A stretch of 64,000 bases of DNA from an uncultured Rhodopila sp. (GCF_903944925.1 NZ_CAJATU010000072.1:62001-126000); one strand, 5' to 3'. Counted from the first letter of the stretch, positions 44,642-54,177 are shown. Notes: generated by a model not told the origin, from the sequence alone. Numbers and translations: made by a program.

Positions 44642-46114
44642 ATGGTGACCAAGTATACGTCGGCAACGATCGCAGCCGCCGGCGTGGCTGCCTGGCCGGC
44701 CCACCCGGATTACTTCATCTATTCTCCGGACATCAACGGCAACACAACCTACTACGGCGGCTGGCTGACCGCGGCGGACATCGGCCCCGACCGGCTCTAC
44801 AGCTCCGCCGGCGCGGCGAGCGACAATCCCGTCCCGCTGGTCTGGAACGGCTATGTCCCCTACGCCGCCTACCACCTCAACGACCCTTCGGTGGTGCGCG
44901 AGGCGAACGGCACGCTGGCGATGTTCGTCACCGCGCTGCCGAACCAGTACGGCGACTCCGCCACGCAAATGATGATCCACAACCAGACCGCGTTGGCGAC
45001 ATCAACCGACGGCGGCGCAAGCTGGCGCTGGGATGGCATCGTCATCGGGATGGCGAACGGCTGCAACAATACCGGCGCATGGTCACCCAGTGCCCTGCTT
45101 ATCGGCAATAATATCGATTTATGGTATCACACCGGGGCCACCGACGTCGTGACCGGCGCGCAAGCGCCGTCCCGGGTGTTGCGCACCGAGATGAACGCGA
45201 CCGGGACGTCGATCGTCTCGACCGCGGCGTGCCGGGACACGGCCACGAACGCGGCGCTCCAGGCCTGGAACGTTGACGTCAGGCAGGCGTCCGACGGCAC
45301 CTATTGGATGGTCGCCAACGATTTCAATAATAACACCATCGTCGCTTACGAGAGCGCCGACGGCATCAACTGGACGCCATGGTCGACCGGCGGCGCGACC
45401 CTGATCAACGGCGGCGACACCGGTGCGCAGTTCAATTTCCTGACCCCGACAATCCTCGGCGCCGGCAACGGGCAACTCGACATCATGGTCACCGAGAGGA
45501 TCGCCAATGTCGATATCGAGCACACCATCAACTTTGCCCTGAACGGCAGCGGTGCCGCAAACACCAACTTCCTGGTGTCGCAGGTCGTCAACGGGGTGCA
45601 GGGGGTCTACCTGCCGGAGTCCGGCGCGGTGTACACGGGGCCGACGACATGGCTGAAGAACGAATTTATCGCTGTCAATTCGCAGAGCCTCAATATCATT
45701 GCCACCACTCCGAGCGTGTTCATGCACGGCGGCGCCGGCAATGACGCGCTGGTCGCATTGGCCGGCAACAACCTGATCGACGGCGGCTACGGCAGCAATT
45801 TCCTGACCGGCGGAAGCGGCCACGACGTGTTTTACCTGGATGCCGGCGGCGGCCGGGACACCTGGAGCACGCTGATCAACGTCCACGCCGGCGACCAGTT
45901 GACCATCTGGGACATCGCGTCCGGCGTCAACGGGATCACCTGGCAGGACAATAGGGGCGCGGCCGGGTTCACCGGGGCGACCGCAAGTGTGACATCGCTG
46001 TCCGGCAACACCGAGAGCGTCACCCTCGCAGGCTGGACCGCCGCGCAAGCCGAGGGCCTTGCGCTTTACACCGGCAACATCGGCGGACGCCCGTATATGC
46101 ATTTGTCTTATTGA
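44642..46114 (+). CDS. Beta-propeller (GH43/sialidase-like) protein with RTX C-terminus
   Basis: 490 residues. The first 350 are strand-rich with repeated motifs of glycosidase-type propellers: YHLNDPSVVREANGTLAMFV (a DPS/DPxxV element), LATSTDGGASWRWDGIVIG (Asp-box-like S-DGG-W), AWSPSALLIGNNIDLWYHTG and YESADGINWTPWS. The C-terminal part has RTX-type calcium-binding repeats (GGAGNDALVALAGNNLIDGG, then GGSGHDVFYLDAGGG), typical of type I secreted proteins. There is no N-terminal signal peptide, as expected for that route. The substrate and even enzymatic activity are unproven; it may be a secreted polysaccharide-acting protein. Confidence 0.75.
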   Translation: MVTKYTSATIAAAGVAAWPAHPDYFIYSPDINGNTTYYGGWLTAADIGPDRLYSSAGAASDNPVPLVWNGYVPYAAYHLNDPSVVREANGTLAMFVTALPNQYGDSATQMMIHNQTALATSTDGGASWRWDGIVIGMANGCNNTGAWSPSALLIGNNIDLWYHTGATDVVTGAQAPSRVLRTEMNATGTSIVSTAACRDTATNAALQAWNVDVRQASDGTYWMVANDFNNNTIVAYESADGINWTPWSTGGATLINGGDTGAQFNFLTPTILGAGNGQLDIMVTERIANVDIEHTINFALNGSGAANTNFLVSQVVNGVQGVYLPESGAVYTGPTTWLKNEFIAVNSQSLNIIATTPSVFMHGGAGNDALVALAGNNLIDGGYGSNFLTGGSGHDVFYLDAGGGRDTWSTLINVHAGDQLTIWDIASGVNGITWQDNRGAAGFTGATASVTSLSGNTESVTLAGWTAAQAEGLALYTGNIGGRPYMHLSY

Positions 46115-46279
46115 GACACGCTGCGGTCGGATCAAGGGCGCTGCGATGCCGTCGCGCCGCGGGCGAGACGTCGCCCCGGAAACCCCGCCCCGGGGAAAAA
46201 TTCCTCCCCACCCCCTTGTATCCGCCGCCCCCGGCCCCACCTCCGCCGTTTTAGAACAGACGGCGAACACCAACCGCAC

Positions 46280-47077
46280 ATGCCCCCCGAAGCGCCCACC
46301 CCACCGCCCTACAGCCGCGACGCCATCTTCGACGACAACGGTCCCATCAACCCCATCTTCATGGCCGAGGCCGTCCGCACCCTGCTGCGCGCCCTGCCGA
46401 TCGACGACCGGGAACCGGAAGGGTGGCGGAACCGCCGCTTCGCCATGGCGATGGACAGCCTCGCCGCCATGCACCCGCGCGACGAAATCGAAATCATGAT
46501 CGGCGTCCAGTCGCTCTGCGCCTACCACGCCGCCGCGGCGTGCTGGCATCTCGGCATGAACCACCATTACCCGCGCGGCAGCGGCCTGCGGCATTTCTCC
46601 GCCGCGGGTGCCGCCGCGCGCACCTTCGACAGCCTGCTGAAGGCGCTGGAGCGGCGCCAGGCCAAGCCCCTCGCGGTGCCCGCCGGCCGTCCGCAGGCGC
46701 GCGACTGGGAGACGCCGAAGACTCCCGATCGCCTCAAACAGATGGACGAACGCTGCCGCCGCGGTGAGACGGAGGCTACGGACGGTGCCCCCGACCCGCA
46801 GGTGGCCTGGACCCCGGAGGCGCTGGCGACCGCGGACGCCCTGCTGGATCGCATCCGGATCGACGAAGAGAACGCGGGCCTGGATATCGCGCACACCGAA
46901 GGCATCCTCCCCGGCGGCGGCATGATCGTCCCGAGCAACCCGACCCCGCAGCAGGACGCCTACCTGGCCCGCCGCTCCGGGCTGTCGCTGAAGCAGGAGC
47001 GCGCGGAGAACCTGCGCAACGGCATCGACGCGCTGCCGAAGGTCGTGCCGCTGCGCCCCGGGGATTATGTGCCGTGA
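46280..47077 (+). CDS. Hypothetical 265-residue protein
   Basis: I do not recognise a named family. The N-terminal half is helical with ARTLLRALPIDDREPEGW-type sequence and a compact His-rich segment (YHAAAACWHLGMNHHYPRG, about residues 78-96). A charged linker follows, and a helical C-terminus (TPEALATADALLDRIRIDEE). No signal peptide or membrane helix. It lies alone between the RTX gene and the converging DUF2891 gene, with a 165-base proline-codon-rich leader. The coding frame looks firm; function unknown. Confidence 0.65.
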   Translation: MPPEAPTPPPYSRDAIFDDNGPINPIFMAEAVRTLLRALPIDDREPEGWRNRRFAMAMDSLAAMHPRDEIEIMIGVQSLCAYHAAAACWHLGMNHHYPRGSGLRHFSAAGAAARTFDSLLKALERRQAKPLAVPAGRPQARDWETPKTPDRLKQMDERCRRGETEATDGAPDPQVAWTPEALATADALLDRIRIDEENAGLDIAHTEGILPGGGMIVPSNPTPQQDAYLARRSGLSLKQERAENLRNGIDALPKVVPLRPGDYVP

Positions 47078-47165
47078 TGCGGCAGGGAGGATGCCGGGGT
47101 CGGCACGCCATCCCGGTGTCGTGGCCACCATCGCCCGGATCGCCGGCTTCGCCATCGCCGCGCTG

Positions 47166-48143
47166 TCAGACGTCCAGCGCCAGCACGGCGAAGCTGGCGA
47201 GCCAGTGTTCCCCCATGTAGTCATCGGCGAGATGCGGCAGGGCGGCGTCGAGATGCAGCTCCGCCGCCCGTAGCATAACCGGCCGCCGCGGATCGTCCGG
47301 CGGCAGCGCCGCGGCGAGCGACCGCCAGCACCACGCCCGGCTCAGGTTCAGCCCATCGAGATGGGCGATCTTGCCGTCGCTGCGGTCCGTCACGGCGGCC
47401 GGGCGGAACAGCGCGGTCGGGCGGCCATCGGCGATATCCGGCAGGAAGCGGTCGAGCCAGGGCAGGAAGCGTTCGGCCGGCAGCAGGCGACGCATGCACT
47501 CCGCTTCCATCAGCGCCGGGGACAGGAAGTCGTCGCCCGAGGGTTCCCAACCCGGGCAGTTCGTGTCGGCGCCGTACCAGCGCTCCGCGGTTTGGCGCAG
47601 CAGGTCGCGCAGCGGGGGGTGGTCGTCGGCCAGGGCAAGGGCGAAGGCCGTGTTGAAATGCGTGCCGGCGCGGACGGGATAGACCGCCTTGGGCAGGAAG
47701 TCCTCGAACCGCGCGGCGAAGATCGCGGTCAACGGGGCGAGGGTGGCCGACCAGGGCCGATCCGGGAAAACCCGCATCGCCGCGGACAGTTCCAGCAGCC
47801 AGGCCCAGCCGTACGGCCGCTCGAACCCGCGGGCGGCGGGGCGGTCCAGATAGGCGCACTCGCCGGCAACCGCTTCGGCCGTCAGGTGCGAGTCGAACAG
47901 CGCCCGGATGGCGGCGGCTTGCGGCATGGCGGGGAAGAGGAACAGCAGCCGCGCCAGCATCCAGTAGGCGTGGACGCAGGAGTGCCAGTCGAAGCTGCCG
48001 TAGAAAACCGGATGCAGGTCGCGCGGCGACCGCACGTCCGGGGGGCCGTCGAGGACGTGGGTCAAAGCGTGCGGGTATTCGCGGGTGACGTGGCCGAGGG
48101 CGATCCCGGCGAAGCGGGCGGCGAGGTCCCGTGTCAAGGGCAT
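47166..48143 (-). CDS. DUF2891 family protein
   Basis: 325 residues, alpha/alpha-barrel-like protein of the DUF2891 family. Recognisable stretches are REYPHALTHVLDGPPDV, LHPVFYGSFDWHSCVHAYWM, CPGWEPSGDDFLSPALMEAE and LNLSRAWCWRSLA. The conserved His, Trp and Asp residues suggest an enzyme or sugar-binding barrel, but no function is established to my knowledge. It starts four bases after the epoxide-hydrolase-like gene and is probably co-transcribed with it. Confidence 0.85.
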   Translation of the reverse strand: MPLTRDLAARFAGIALGHVTREYPHALTHVLDGPPDVRSPRDLHPVFYGSFDWHSCVHAYWMLARLLFLFPAMPQAAAIRALFDSHLTAEAVAGECAYLDRPAARGFERPYGWAWLLELSAAMRVFPDRPWSATLAPLTAIFAARFEDFLPKAVYPVRAGTHFNTAFALALADDHPPLRDLLRQTAERWYGADTNCPGWEPSGDDFLSPALMEAECMRRLLPAERFLPWLDRFLPDIADGRPTALFRPAAVTDRSDGKIAHLDGLNLSRAWCWRSLAAALPPDDPRRPVMLRAAELHLDAALPHLADDYMGEHWLASFAVLALDV

Positions 48144-48146
48144 CCG

Positions 48147-49112
48147 CTACAGCCCGCGCAGGAAGTCGAGCATCGCGGCGTTGACCTCAGCCGCCCGTTC
48201 CTGCTGGGTCCAGTGGCCGCAGCCGGGCAGGATGATCGTCTGCCGCAGTTGCGGGACGAAGGTTTGCAGGTTGGCGACCAGTTCCTTCGATCCCGGGAAG
48301 GCCATCACCAGGTCGCGGTCGCCGGCCACGAACAGGGCCGGGACGGCGACTCGCGCGCCGGCGAAGGGGGCGAGGAGCTCCCAGTTGCGGTCGATGTTGC
48401 GGTACCAGTTCAGGCCGCCGGTAAAGCCGGTGCGCGTGAAGGCTTCGGTGTAGAAGTCGAGGTCGTCCTGCGTCAGCCAGTTCGGCAGCGGCGGCAGCGG
48501 CGCTTGTCCGGCGGCCCGTTGGCTGGCGGAACGCGGCACCATGCTGAACGACGGGGTGCCGGGCGGGGCATCGCCGGACAGCCTTACAAGGACACCCTGG
48601 ATTGTGGCACGGACGTCATGCGCCAGCTCGGCATCCGCCACGCCGGGGGTCTGGAAATGAAGTTGGTAGAAGACCGCGTCCTCGGTCTGCGGCATCACGC
48701 TGGTGGGCCGCACCTTGCCGCGCGGGCGGTATGGCACGCTCAGGCCGATGACGGCGCGGAACCGGTCGGGGCGCAGCAGCGCGGCGTGCCACGCCACCGG
48801 AGCGCCCCAGTCGTGCCCGGCGATCACCGCGGTCTCCGCCCCCAGCGCGTCGAGCACGCCCACCATGTCGCCAACGAGGTGGAACAGGGTGTACTCGTCG
48901 ATCGCCTCGGGGCGCTCGGTCTGGCCGTAGCCGCGCATGTCGGGGGCGACGGCGCGGTAGCCGGCGGCGGCCAGGGCGTCGAGCTGGTGGCGCCAGGAAT
49001 ACCAGGACTCCGGGAAGCCGTGGCAGAGCAGCACCAGCGGGCCGCGGCCCTTTTCCGCGATGTGCATGCCGATGCCGTTGGTCTCTATCAGGCTGTGCTT
49101 GATCTCAGGCAT
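48147..49112 (-). CDS. Alpha/beta hydrolase, epoxide hydrolase-like
   Basis: 321 residues. The oxyanion-hole motif LLCHGFPESWYSWRHQL, the nucleophile aspartate in VIAGHDWGAPVAWHAALL and the catalytic histidine in GCGHWTQQERAAEVN are all present. The aspartate nucleophile (HDWG) points to epoxide hydrolase or haloalkane dehalogenase rather than an esterase; the HGFPESW motif favours epoxide hydrolase. The cap domain contains YRPRGKVRP and the tyrosine-bearing QTEDAVFYQLHFQ. Substrate unknown. It is followed after three bases by the DUF2891 gene. Confidence 0.88.
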   Translation of the reverse strand: MPEIKHSLIETNGIGMHIAEKGRGPLVLLCHGFPESWYSWRHQLDALAAAGYRAVAPDMRGYGQTERPEAIDEYTLFHLVGDMVGVLDALGAETAVIAGHDWGAPVAWHAALLRPDRFRAVIGLSVPYRPRGKVRPTSVMPQTEDAVFYQLHFQTPGVADAELAHDVRATIQGVLVRLSGDAPPGTPSFSMVPRSASQRAAGQAPLPPLPNWLTQDDLDFYTEAFTRTGFTGGLNWYRNIDRNWELLAPFAGARVAVPALFVAGDRDLVMAFPGSKELVANLQTFVPQLRQTIILPGCGHWTQQERAAEVNAAMLDFLRGL

Positions 49113-49175
49113 GGCTGCGTTCCCTTTGCTCCCGCGGGGTTATCAAGGCGGGCGGGGCGGGGCGGCGTCAAGCGG

Positions 49176-50819
49176 TCAGGGCAGCGGCGGGCGGCCCTCC
49201 GGTCCGCGGATGCGGGGCAGCAGGATCATGTCCCAGGGGCTGGGCATTGCGCCGACGGGGACGTGGACCAGGGCGGGTTTGTTGAGGGCGAAGGCCTGGC
49301 GGAGGGTGTCCTCCAGCGCGTCGGGGGTGGTGGCGCGGAAGGCGGCCATGCCGAAGCTCTCGGCGAATTTAACGAAGTCGGGATTGGTCAGGTCGCTGGC
49401 GATCAGGCGGTTGCCGAAATGCTGCTGCTGGATGCGGCGGACATTGCCGAAGGCGCCGTCGTCGAACACCACGGCGACCACCGGAAGCCCGTGGTGCATG
49501 GCGGTGGCGAGTTCGGCGGCCTGGAACATGAAGCCGCCGTCGCCGGTCACCAGCACCACCTTGCGGCCGGGTGCGGCAGCCTGGGCCCCGAGCGCGGCGC
49601 CGTAGCCCCAGCCGAGCGTGTCCTGGTAGCCGGGCGACAGGTAGCTGCGCGGGCCGGGCACCGGGAAGGCGAGGCGGCTGGCAAAGCCGATCTGGGTGAC
49701 GTCCTCGACGTAGATGCCGTTTGGGGGGAGGGCAGAGCGGATCGCGCGCAGGTAGGCCATCGGCGGTTCGTGGCGGGAAAGCCTTTCCGCGAACGTTTCT
49801 TTGGCGGCCGGGAGGTGCGGGTTGGGCTGCCAGGTGTGGTTGCGGGCGGACAGTTCCTCGGCCAGCGCGCGCAGGGTCGCGGCGGCATCGCCGAGCAGGC
49901 CGACAGCGGGCTTCCTCAGCCGGTTGATCTCATCCGGATCGATGTCCAGCCGGATGATCGGCAGGTGTTCGTCCACGCCCCAGTTGCCTTGCTGCCAGTA
50001 CAGCCGCGTGCCGATGGCCAGGATCGCGTCGGCGGTCTTCCACAGCGCGTGGCCCTCGGTGAAGGAGACCGCCAGAGGGTGGTCCGTGGGGATGGTCCCC
50101 CTGCCGCGGCGGAACGAGGATACGGGGGCGTGCAGCCGTTCCGCGAGTTGCTGGACGGCGGGGCCGGCGTCGAGGGCGCCGCCGCCGCAGACGATCAGCG
50201 GGCGTTTTGCTGCGCACAGGATGTCCGCCGCCGCCTTGATGGTCTGCGGGTCGGCACAGGGCTGGGTGACGCCGATGGGGGCGGACAGGTTCAGTTCCGC
50301 TGCGTGGCCCCAGGTGTCGATGGCGCATTCCAGCGCGACGGGTCCCTGGCGGCCGGAGGTCGCGTTCTTTATCGCCAGCGCGACCTTTTCGGACGCTTCC
50401 TGCGGCGAGCGGATGCGTTCGGCGTGCTTGGTGATGTGGCTCAGCAGGCCGATCTGGTCGTGGATTTCGTGCAGGTGGCCGTGGCCCTGGTCGATGGCGA
50501 AGGAGGGGATCTGGCCGACCAGCGCGACGACCGGCGCGCCCATGCCGTAGGCCAGCAGCAGCGCGGCGGAGGCGTTCAGGATGCCCGGCCCCGGCACCAC
50601 GGCGAAGGCCTGCGGCTTGCCGGTGACCAGGGCGGCGCCGAGGGCCATGTAGGCGGCGGTCTGCTCGTGCCTCGGGTGGATGACTTTGAAGCGGTCGCGG
50701 GCTTTGTGGGCGGCGTCGAACAGGTGGTCGTTGTGCACCCCGGGCAGGGCGAACAACGTGTCGATGCCGTGGCCCAGCAGGGTTTCGAGCACGGCCTCGG
50801 CGGTGGTCAGGCGTGGCAT
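49176..50819 (-). CDS. Thiamine diphosphate-dependent enzyme (acetolactate synthase/decarboxylase-like)
   Basis: 547 residues in the three-domain ThDP fold. The N-terminal pyrimidine-binding domain has FALPGVHNDHLFDAA, the catalytic glutamate in IHPRHEQTAAYMALG and PGPGILNASAALLLAYG. The C-terminal cofactor-binding motif is VTGDGGFMFQAAELATAMHH followed by VFDDGAFGN. The family includes acetolactate synthase-like proteins and 2-oxo acid decarboxylases; the particular substrate is not clear. It starts five bases after pckA, so both are probably in one transcript, an uncommon pairing. Confidence 0.85.
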   Translation of the reverse strand: MPRLTTAEAVLETLLGHGIDTLFALPGVHNDHLFDAAHKARDRFKVIHPRHEQTAAYMALGAALVTGKPQAFAVVPGPGILNASAALLLAYGMGAPVVALVGQIPSFAIDQGHGHLHEIHDQIGLLSHITKHAERIRSPQEASEKVALAIKNATSGRQGPVALECAIDTWGHAAELNLSAPIGVTQPCADPQTIKAAADILCAAKRPLIVCGGGALDAGPAVQQLAERLHAPVSSFRRGRGTIPTDHPLAVSFTEGHALWKTADAILAIGTRLYWQQGNWGVDEHLPIIRLDIDPDEINRLRKPAVGLLGDAAATLRALAEELSARNHTWQPNPHLPAAKETFAERLSRHEPPMAYLRAIRSALPPNGIYVEDVTQIGFASRLAFPVPGPRSYLSPGYQDTLGWGYGAALGAQAAAPGRKVVLVTGDGGFMFQAAELATAMHHGLPVVAVVFDDGAFGNVRRIQQQHFGNRLIASDLTNPDFVKFAESFGMAAFRATTPDALEDTLRQAFALNKPALVHVPVGAMPSPWDMILLPRIRGPEGRPPLP

Positions 50820-50824
50820 GGCTT

Positions 50825-52447
50825 TTACGCCGCGGCCCGGATGGCGGCGGCTTTGACGTCGTCGCCGACCCCGGCTTCGAAGGACGCGAAGTTGGCCTCG
50901 AAGCGGGCGATCAGTTGTTTCGCCATTGCGTCGTAGGCGTGTTTGTCGGGCCAGGCTTGTTGCGGGTCCAGTACTGCGTCCGGGATGCCGGGGACCCGGG
51001 CGGGGATCGACAGGCCGAAATACGGCTCCTTGTGGAATTTTGTCTGGTTTAGTGAGCCGTCCAGGGCGCTTTGCAGCAGCGCGCGTGTGTGGCGGATCGC
51101 CATGCGCATTCCGGTGCCGTATTGGCCGCCGCTCCAGCCGGTGTTGACCAGCCAGCAGGTGGCGTTGTGGCGTTTGAGCAGTTCCGCCAGCATCTTGCCG
51201 TAGATTTCCGGGCGGCGCGGCAGGAAGGGGGCGGCGAAGCAGGTGCTGAAGGTGGCGGCAGGCTCGTGCCCGAGGCCCTTTTCGGTGCCGGCGACCCGGG
51301 CGGTGTATCCGGACAAGAAATGATACATCGCCTGCGCCGGGGTCAGGCGCGCTATCGGCGGCAGCACGCCGAACGCGTCGCAGGTCAGCATGAACACGTT
51401 CTTCGGCTGCCCGCCCCGGCCGGTCAGGTTGACGCTGGGGATAAACTCGACGGGGTAGCAGGAGCGGGTGTTCTCGGTCAGCGTGTTGTCGTTCAGGTCG
51501 AGCACGCCGTTCGCGTCGGCAACGACGTTTTCCAGCACTGCGCCGAAACGGTGGGAGGCGGCCCAGATTTCGGGTTCCGCTTCCTGCGACAGGTTGATGA
51601 CCTTGGCGTAGCAGCCGCCCTCGACATTGAAGGTGCCGTTTTCGCCCCAGCCGTGCTCGTCGTCGCCGATCAGCTTGCGGCCGGGGTCGGAGGAGAGGGT
51701 GGTCTTGCCGGTGCCGGACAGGCCGAAGAACAGGGCGACGTCGCCCTCGGGGCCGATGTTCGCAGAACAGTGCATCGGCAGCACGCCCTTGGCGGGGAGC
51801 AGCCAGTTCATGACGGTGAAGATGGATTTCTTGACCTCGCCGGCATATTCGGTGCCGGCGATGAGGATCAGCTTCTGCTCGAAGGACAGCGCGATGGCCG
51901 TTGCGGAACGGACGCCGTCCGTTTCGGGGTCCGCCTGGAACAGCGGGGCGTGGAGAATGACGTAGTCCGGTTCAAAGTTGGGCAGATCAGCGGCGGCGGG
52001 GCGGATGAACATGTTGCGGGCGAACAGGGCCGTCCAGGCGCGGGTCGTTACCAGCCGGACTTTGATCCGATGTTCCGGATCGGCACCGGCGTAGAGGTCC
52101 TGGGTGAACAGTTCCTGGCCCTGGAGGTAGGCGCGGACCCGGTTTTTCAGCGCGTCGAAGCGGTCGGGCGGGAGGCGCTGGTTGATCTTGCCCCAGGCGA
52201 CGTCGGCGGTGACGGAGGGTTCGTCGGCGATGAACTTGTCCTGGACGGAGCGGCCGGTGTGGACGCCGGTTTCGACCATGAGCGCGCCGTCTTGCGACAG
52301 GCGGCCTTCGTGGCGGCGGAGCGCCTCGGCGACGAGGGCGGGGGCGGTCTGGTTGGCGTGGACGGGGCGGCTGGCCAGGACCCCGGTGCCGGAGAGGGTT
52401 TGGTCCGTGGGGTTGGGGTCGGGGGAGGCTGCCGGTGGGTGGGTCAA
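50825..52447 (-). CDS. pckA: Phosphoenolpyruvate carboxykinase (ATP)
   Basis: 540 residues. It converts oxaloacetate and ATP to phosphoenolpyruvate, the entry to gluconeogenesis. The ATP-binding motif is FGLSGTGKTTLSSDPGR, and the preceding MHCSANIGPEGDVALFF and the metal-binding IGDDEHGW are characteristic. The likely start is a TTG at 52447, supported by AGGAAA seven bases upstream; no in-frame ATG lies near. G-rich DNA with quadruplex potential lies upstream. Confidence 0.96.
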   Translation of the reverse strand: MTHPPAASPDPNPTDQTLSGTGVLASRPVHANQTAPALVAEALRRHEGRLSQDGALMVETGVHTGRSVQDKFIADEPSVTADVAWGKINQRLPPDRFDALKNRVRAYLQGQELFTQDLYAGADPEHRIKVRLVTTRAWTALFARNMFIRPAAADLPNFEPDYVILHAPLFQADPETDGVRSATAIALSFEQKLILIAGTEYAGEVKKSIFTVMNWLLPAKGVLPMHCSANIGPEGDVALFFGLSGTGKTTLSSDPGRKLIGDDEHGWGENGTFNVEGGCYAKVINLSQEAEPEIWAASHRFGAVLENVVADANGVLDLNDNTLTENTRSCYPVEFIPSVNLTGRGGQPKNVFMLTCDAFGVLPPIARLTPAQAMYHFLSGYTARVAGTEKGLGHEPAATFSTCFAAPFLPRRPEIYGKMLAELLKRHNATCWLVNTGWSGGQYGTGMRMAIRHTRALLQSALDGSLNQTKFHKEPYFGLSIPARVPGIPDAVLDPQQAWPDKHAYDAMAKQLIARFEANFASFEAGVGDDVKAAAIRAAA

Positions 52448-52530
52448 GGGGCGTTTCCTGTGGTTGTTGGGGTGGGTTGGCCCCGGGGGCGGGGCGGGTT
52501 GGGTCCGTGGCCCGGGCGGCGGGCGCTTAC

Positions 52531-52583
52531 GGGGCGATCATAGGTGGGGTTGGGGGAATAGGGGAAGGGGAATGGTTTGGGGC
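52531..52583 (+). other. G-run cluster with quadruplex potential upstream of pckA
   Basis: Runs of four or five G occur in close succession: GGGG at 52531, GGGG near 52546, GGGGG near 52552, GGGG at 52561 and 52567, and GGGG after 52579, with short loops. More G-runs occur from 52440 to 52530. The G-rich strand is the template strand for pckA. Confidence 0.55.
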
Positions 52584-52734
52584 CATCGGAAAGGCTGGCA
52601 TCCATTTCCTGTGTCTGCAACGATTCGGACGTCATTTTCCGCTATGATCGCCGCATCGCAAGCCAACGAACTTCGGACGGACGGCCTGATATGAGGTATC
52701 TGCTTACACGGCGACGTTCCAGGCGTCGGCGCGC

Positions 52735-54177
52735 CTAAGTCAACATATAGCGGTCCAAGGTTCCCTCATCAGCAATGATTTTGTCTTCACCAACCCCATA
52801 AACCCGGGCCAGTTCAACGCTCCGATCCACCAATCGGGTATTCAATTTGAAGTTGAAAGCGGCTTCGGTCAGGCTTGCAATACGGTCGAATTCAGCGGTA
52901 ATGGCATCAAGGACGGACGTCAGCGTGCCATCCAGCTTGGCCTTGAATGCCTGCATCTCGTCCTGCAGCCGCTGGGCGACCTCTTCTGTTTTGCCGGTGG
53001 CAAACTCTGCCAGCATCTTTCCGGCCAAGCTGCCGACGACCGCACCAAGGATTGGGATCGGGATGAGCGCTTGGCCCGCAGCGGTCGAAACGCCGACGAT
53101 GGCCGATTCGGCGCACACGATCATTCCCAGGTCCATGAATTCGTTGAAGGTGATTGTGCCCGTGTAGTACTGGCTGACCAACGAGCTAACACCTTTAGCG
53201 GCGCTCACGACGGCGCTGGCGAAAGGCGCCGCCATCCCTGCATAGTTCGTCATCAGGTAGATTGAGCCGGCTGCGACAGCGCCGACCGCGGCACCTTTGG
53301 CGCTCTCGATACCGACGGACCTCCAGTCGTCGGCGGTGAAATCGCCTCGGAAGACGTTCTTGCCAGCCTTATACTTCGCGTATAACGCGGTCGCCATGCA
53401 TAGGGTGCCACCGACCGCACCACCTGCAAGAGCCGCACCGGCCGCACCCTCAAGGGACGGCTTATGGTCTTCAGAAATCCGGTCTTTAATTTCCTTATTT
53501 TTCTGCGACAGTTGTTCCTGTTCGGTGTCAAGAGTGTTGGAGACCGCTTCTTTTTGGACGTCGGGGTAGTTCACCACTGACGACTGAACAACCTCGTTGA
53601 ATTTTTTCCCCGTTTTTTCCTCAATCTGCCTGACGAGCGCTTTTATGTTCTCCTCGGTAGATCCCCTCAGTCCGTTGATATGTCCGCCCTCAAGAATCTT
53701 CTGGATGTTTTCGTAGGTCTGTTTGGGGATGACATAATACGAGCCATCTGTGGTAAAGTTCCGGTAGGTATCGAGGTGGTCGAGAACATGCCGCAGGTTG
53801 CTCGGTATACCGTTGATGAACTTGGACTGAACGCCGGTTCCGTTGATGAGGTAGTCCACCGGTCCGGTGCGGGGGACGCCATCGAAGGTCGCGGTCATGG
53901 TGTCCTGGGCGAGCGCCTGTCGGGCATTGCGAATGCCAACCTCGACCTGTTCGGCGATCTCGCCGTGCTTGGTCAGAACGTTTCCTAGAATTCTCTGTGG
54001 CGTCTCCAGAAATTCCCGGACCTTTTCGACCTGCTTCACGGCGGTTTCGAACGCCGCATCCTGCGTCGCCAGACCCACCAGTTCATTGTGGATCCGGGCC
54101 TGATTAATGGCCTGGACTACGACACCGTTCATCTGGTCTTGAACAAGACGACGGCCGTGGAGTTCGGCAGTGCTCAT
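52735..54177 (-). CDS. Unknown protein with glycine-rich membrane region
   Basis: 480 residues, unrecognised. The N-terminal half (about 1-240) is soluble and helical, with a distinctive segment GVQSKFINGIPSNLRHVLDH followed by SYYVIPKQTYENIQKIL. The middle (about 245-400) has several Gly/Ala-rich hydrophobic stretches of glycine-zipper type (GAAGAALAGGAVGGTLCMAT, SAKGAAVGAVAAGSIYLMT, LIPIPILGAVVGSLAGKM), which could insert in membranes. The tail is coiled coil. GC content is clearly lower than in the flanking genes. Its start overlaps the stop of the preceding 283-residue gene by four bases, so they form an operon. Possibilities include a pore-forming effector or a conflict-system component; nothing here proves it. 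Confidence 0.65.
   Translation of the reverse strand: MSTAELHGRRLVQDQMNGVVVQAINQARIHNELVGLATQDAAFETAVKQVEKVREFLETPQRILGNVLTKHGEIAEQVEVGIRNARQALAQDTMTATFDGVPRTGPVDYLINGTGVQSKFINGIPSNLRHVLDHLDTYRNFTTDGSYYVIPKQTYENIQKILEGGHINGLRGSTEENIKALVRQIEEKTGKKFNEVVQSSVVNYPDVQKEAVSNTLDTEQEQLSQKNKEIKDRISEDHKPSLEGAAGAALAGGAVGGTLCMATALYAKYKAGKNVFRGDFTADDWRSVGIESAKGAAVGAVAAGSIYLMTNYAGMAAPFASAVVSAAKGVSSLVSQYYTGTITFNEFMDLGMIVCAESAIVGVSTAAGQALIPIPILGAVVGSLAGKMLAEFATGKTEEVAQRLQDEMQAFKAKLDGTLTSVLDAITAEFDRIASLTEAAFNFKLNTRLVDRSVELARVYGVGEDKIIADEGTLDRYMLT

Noticed and set aside
47361-50936. 1191-codon plus-strand ORF across the DUF2891, hydrolase and ThDP genes
   Set aside because: It runs antisense to three well-supported genes and has the Gly/Arg/Val-rich composition of a shadow frame.
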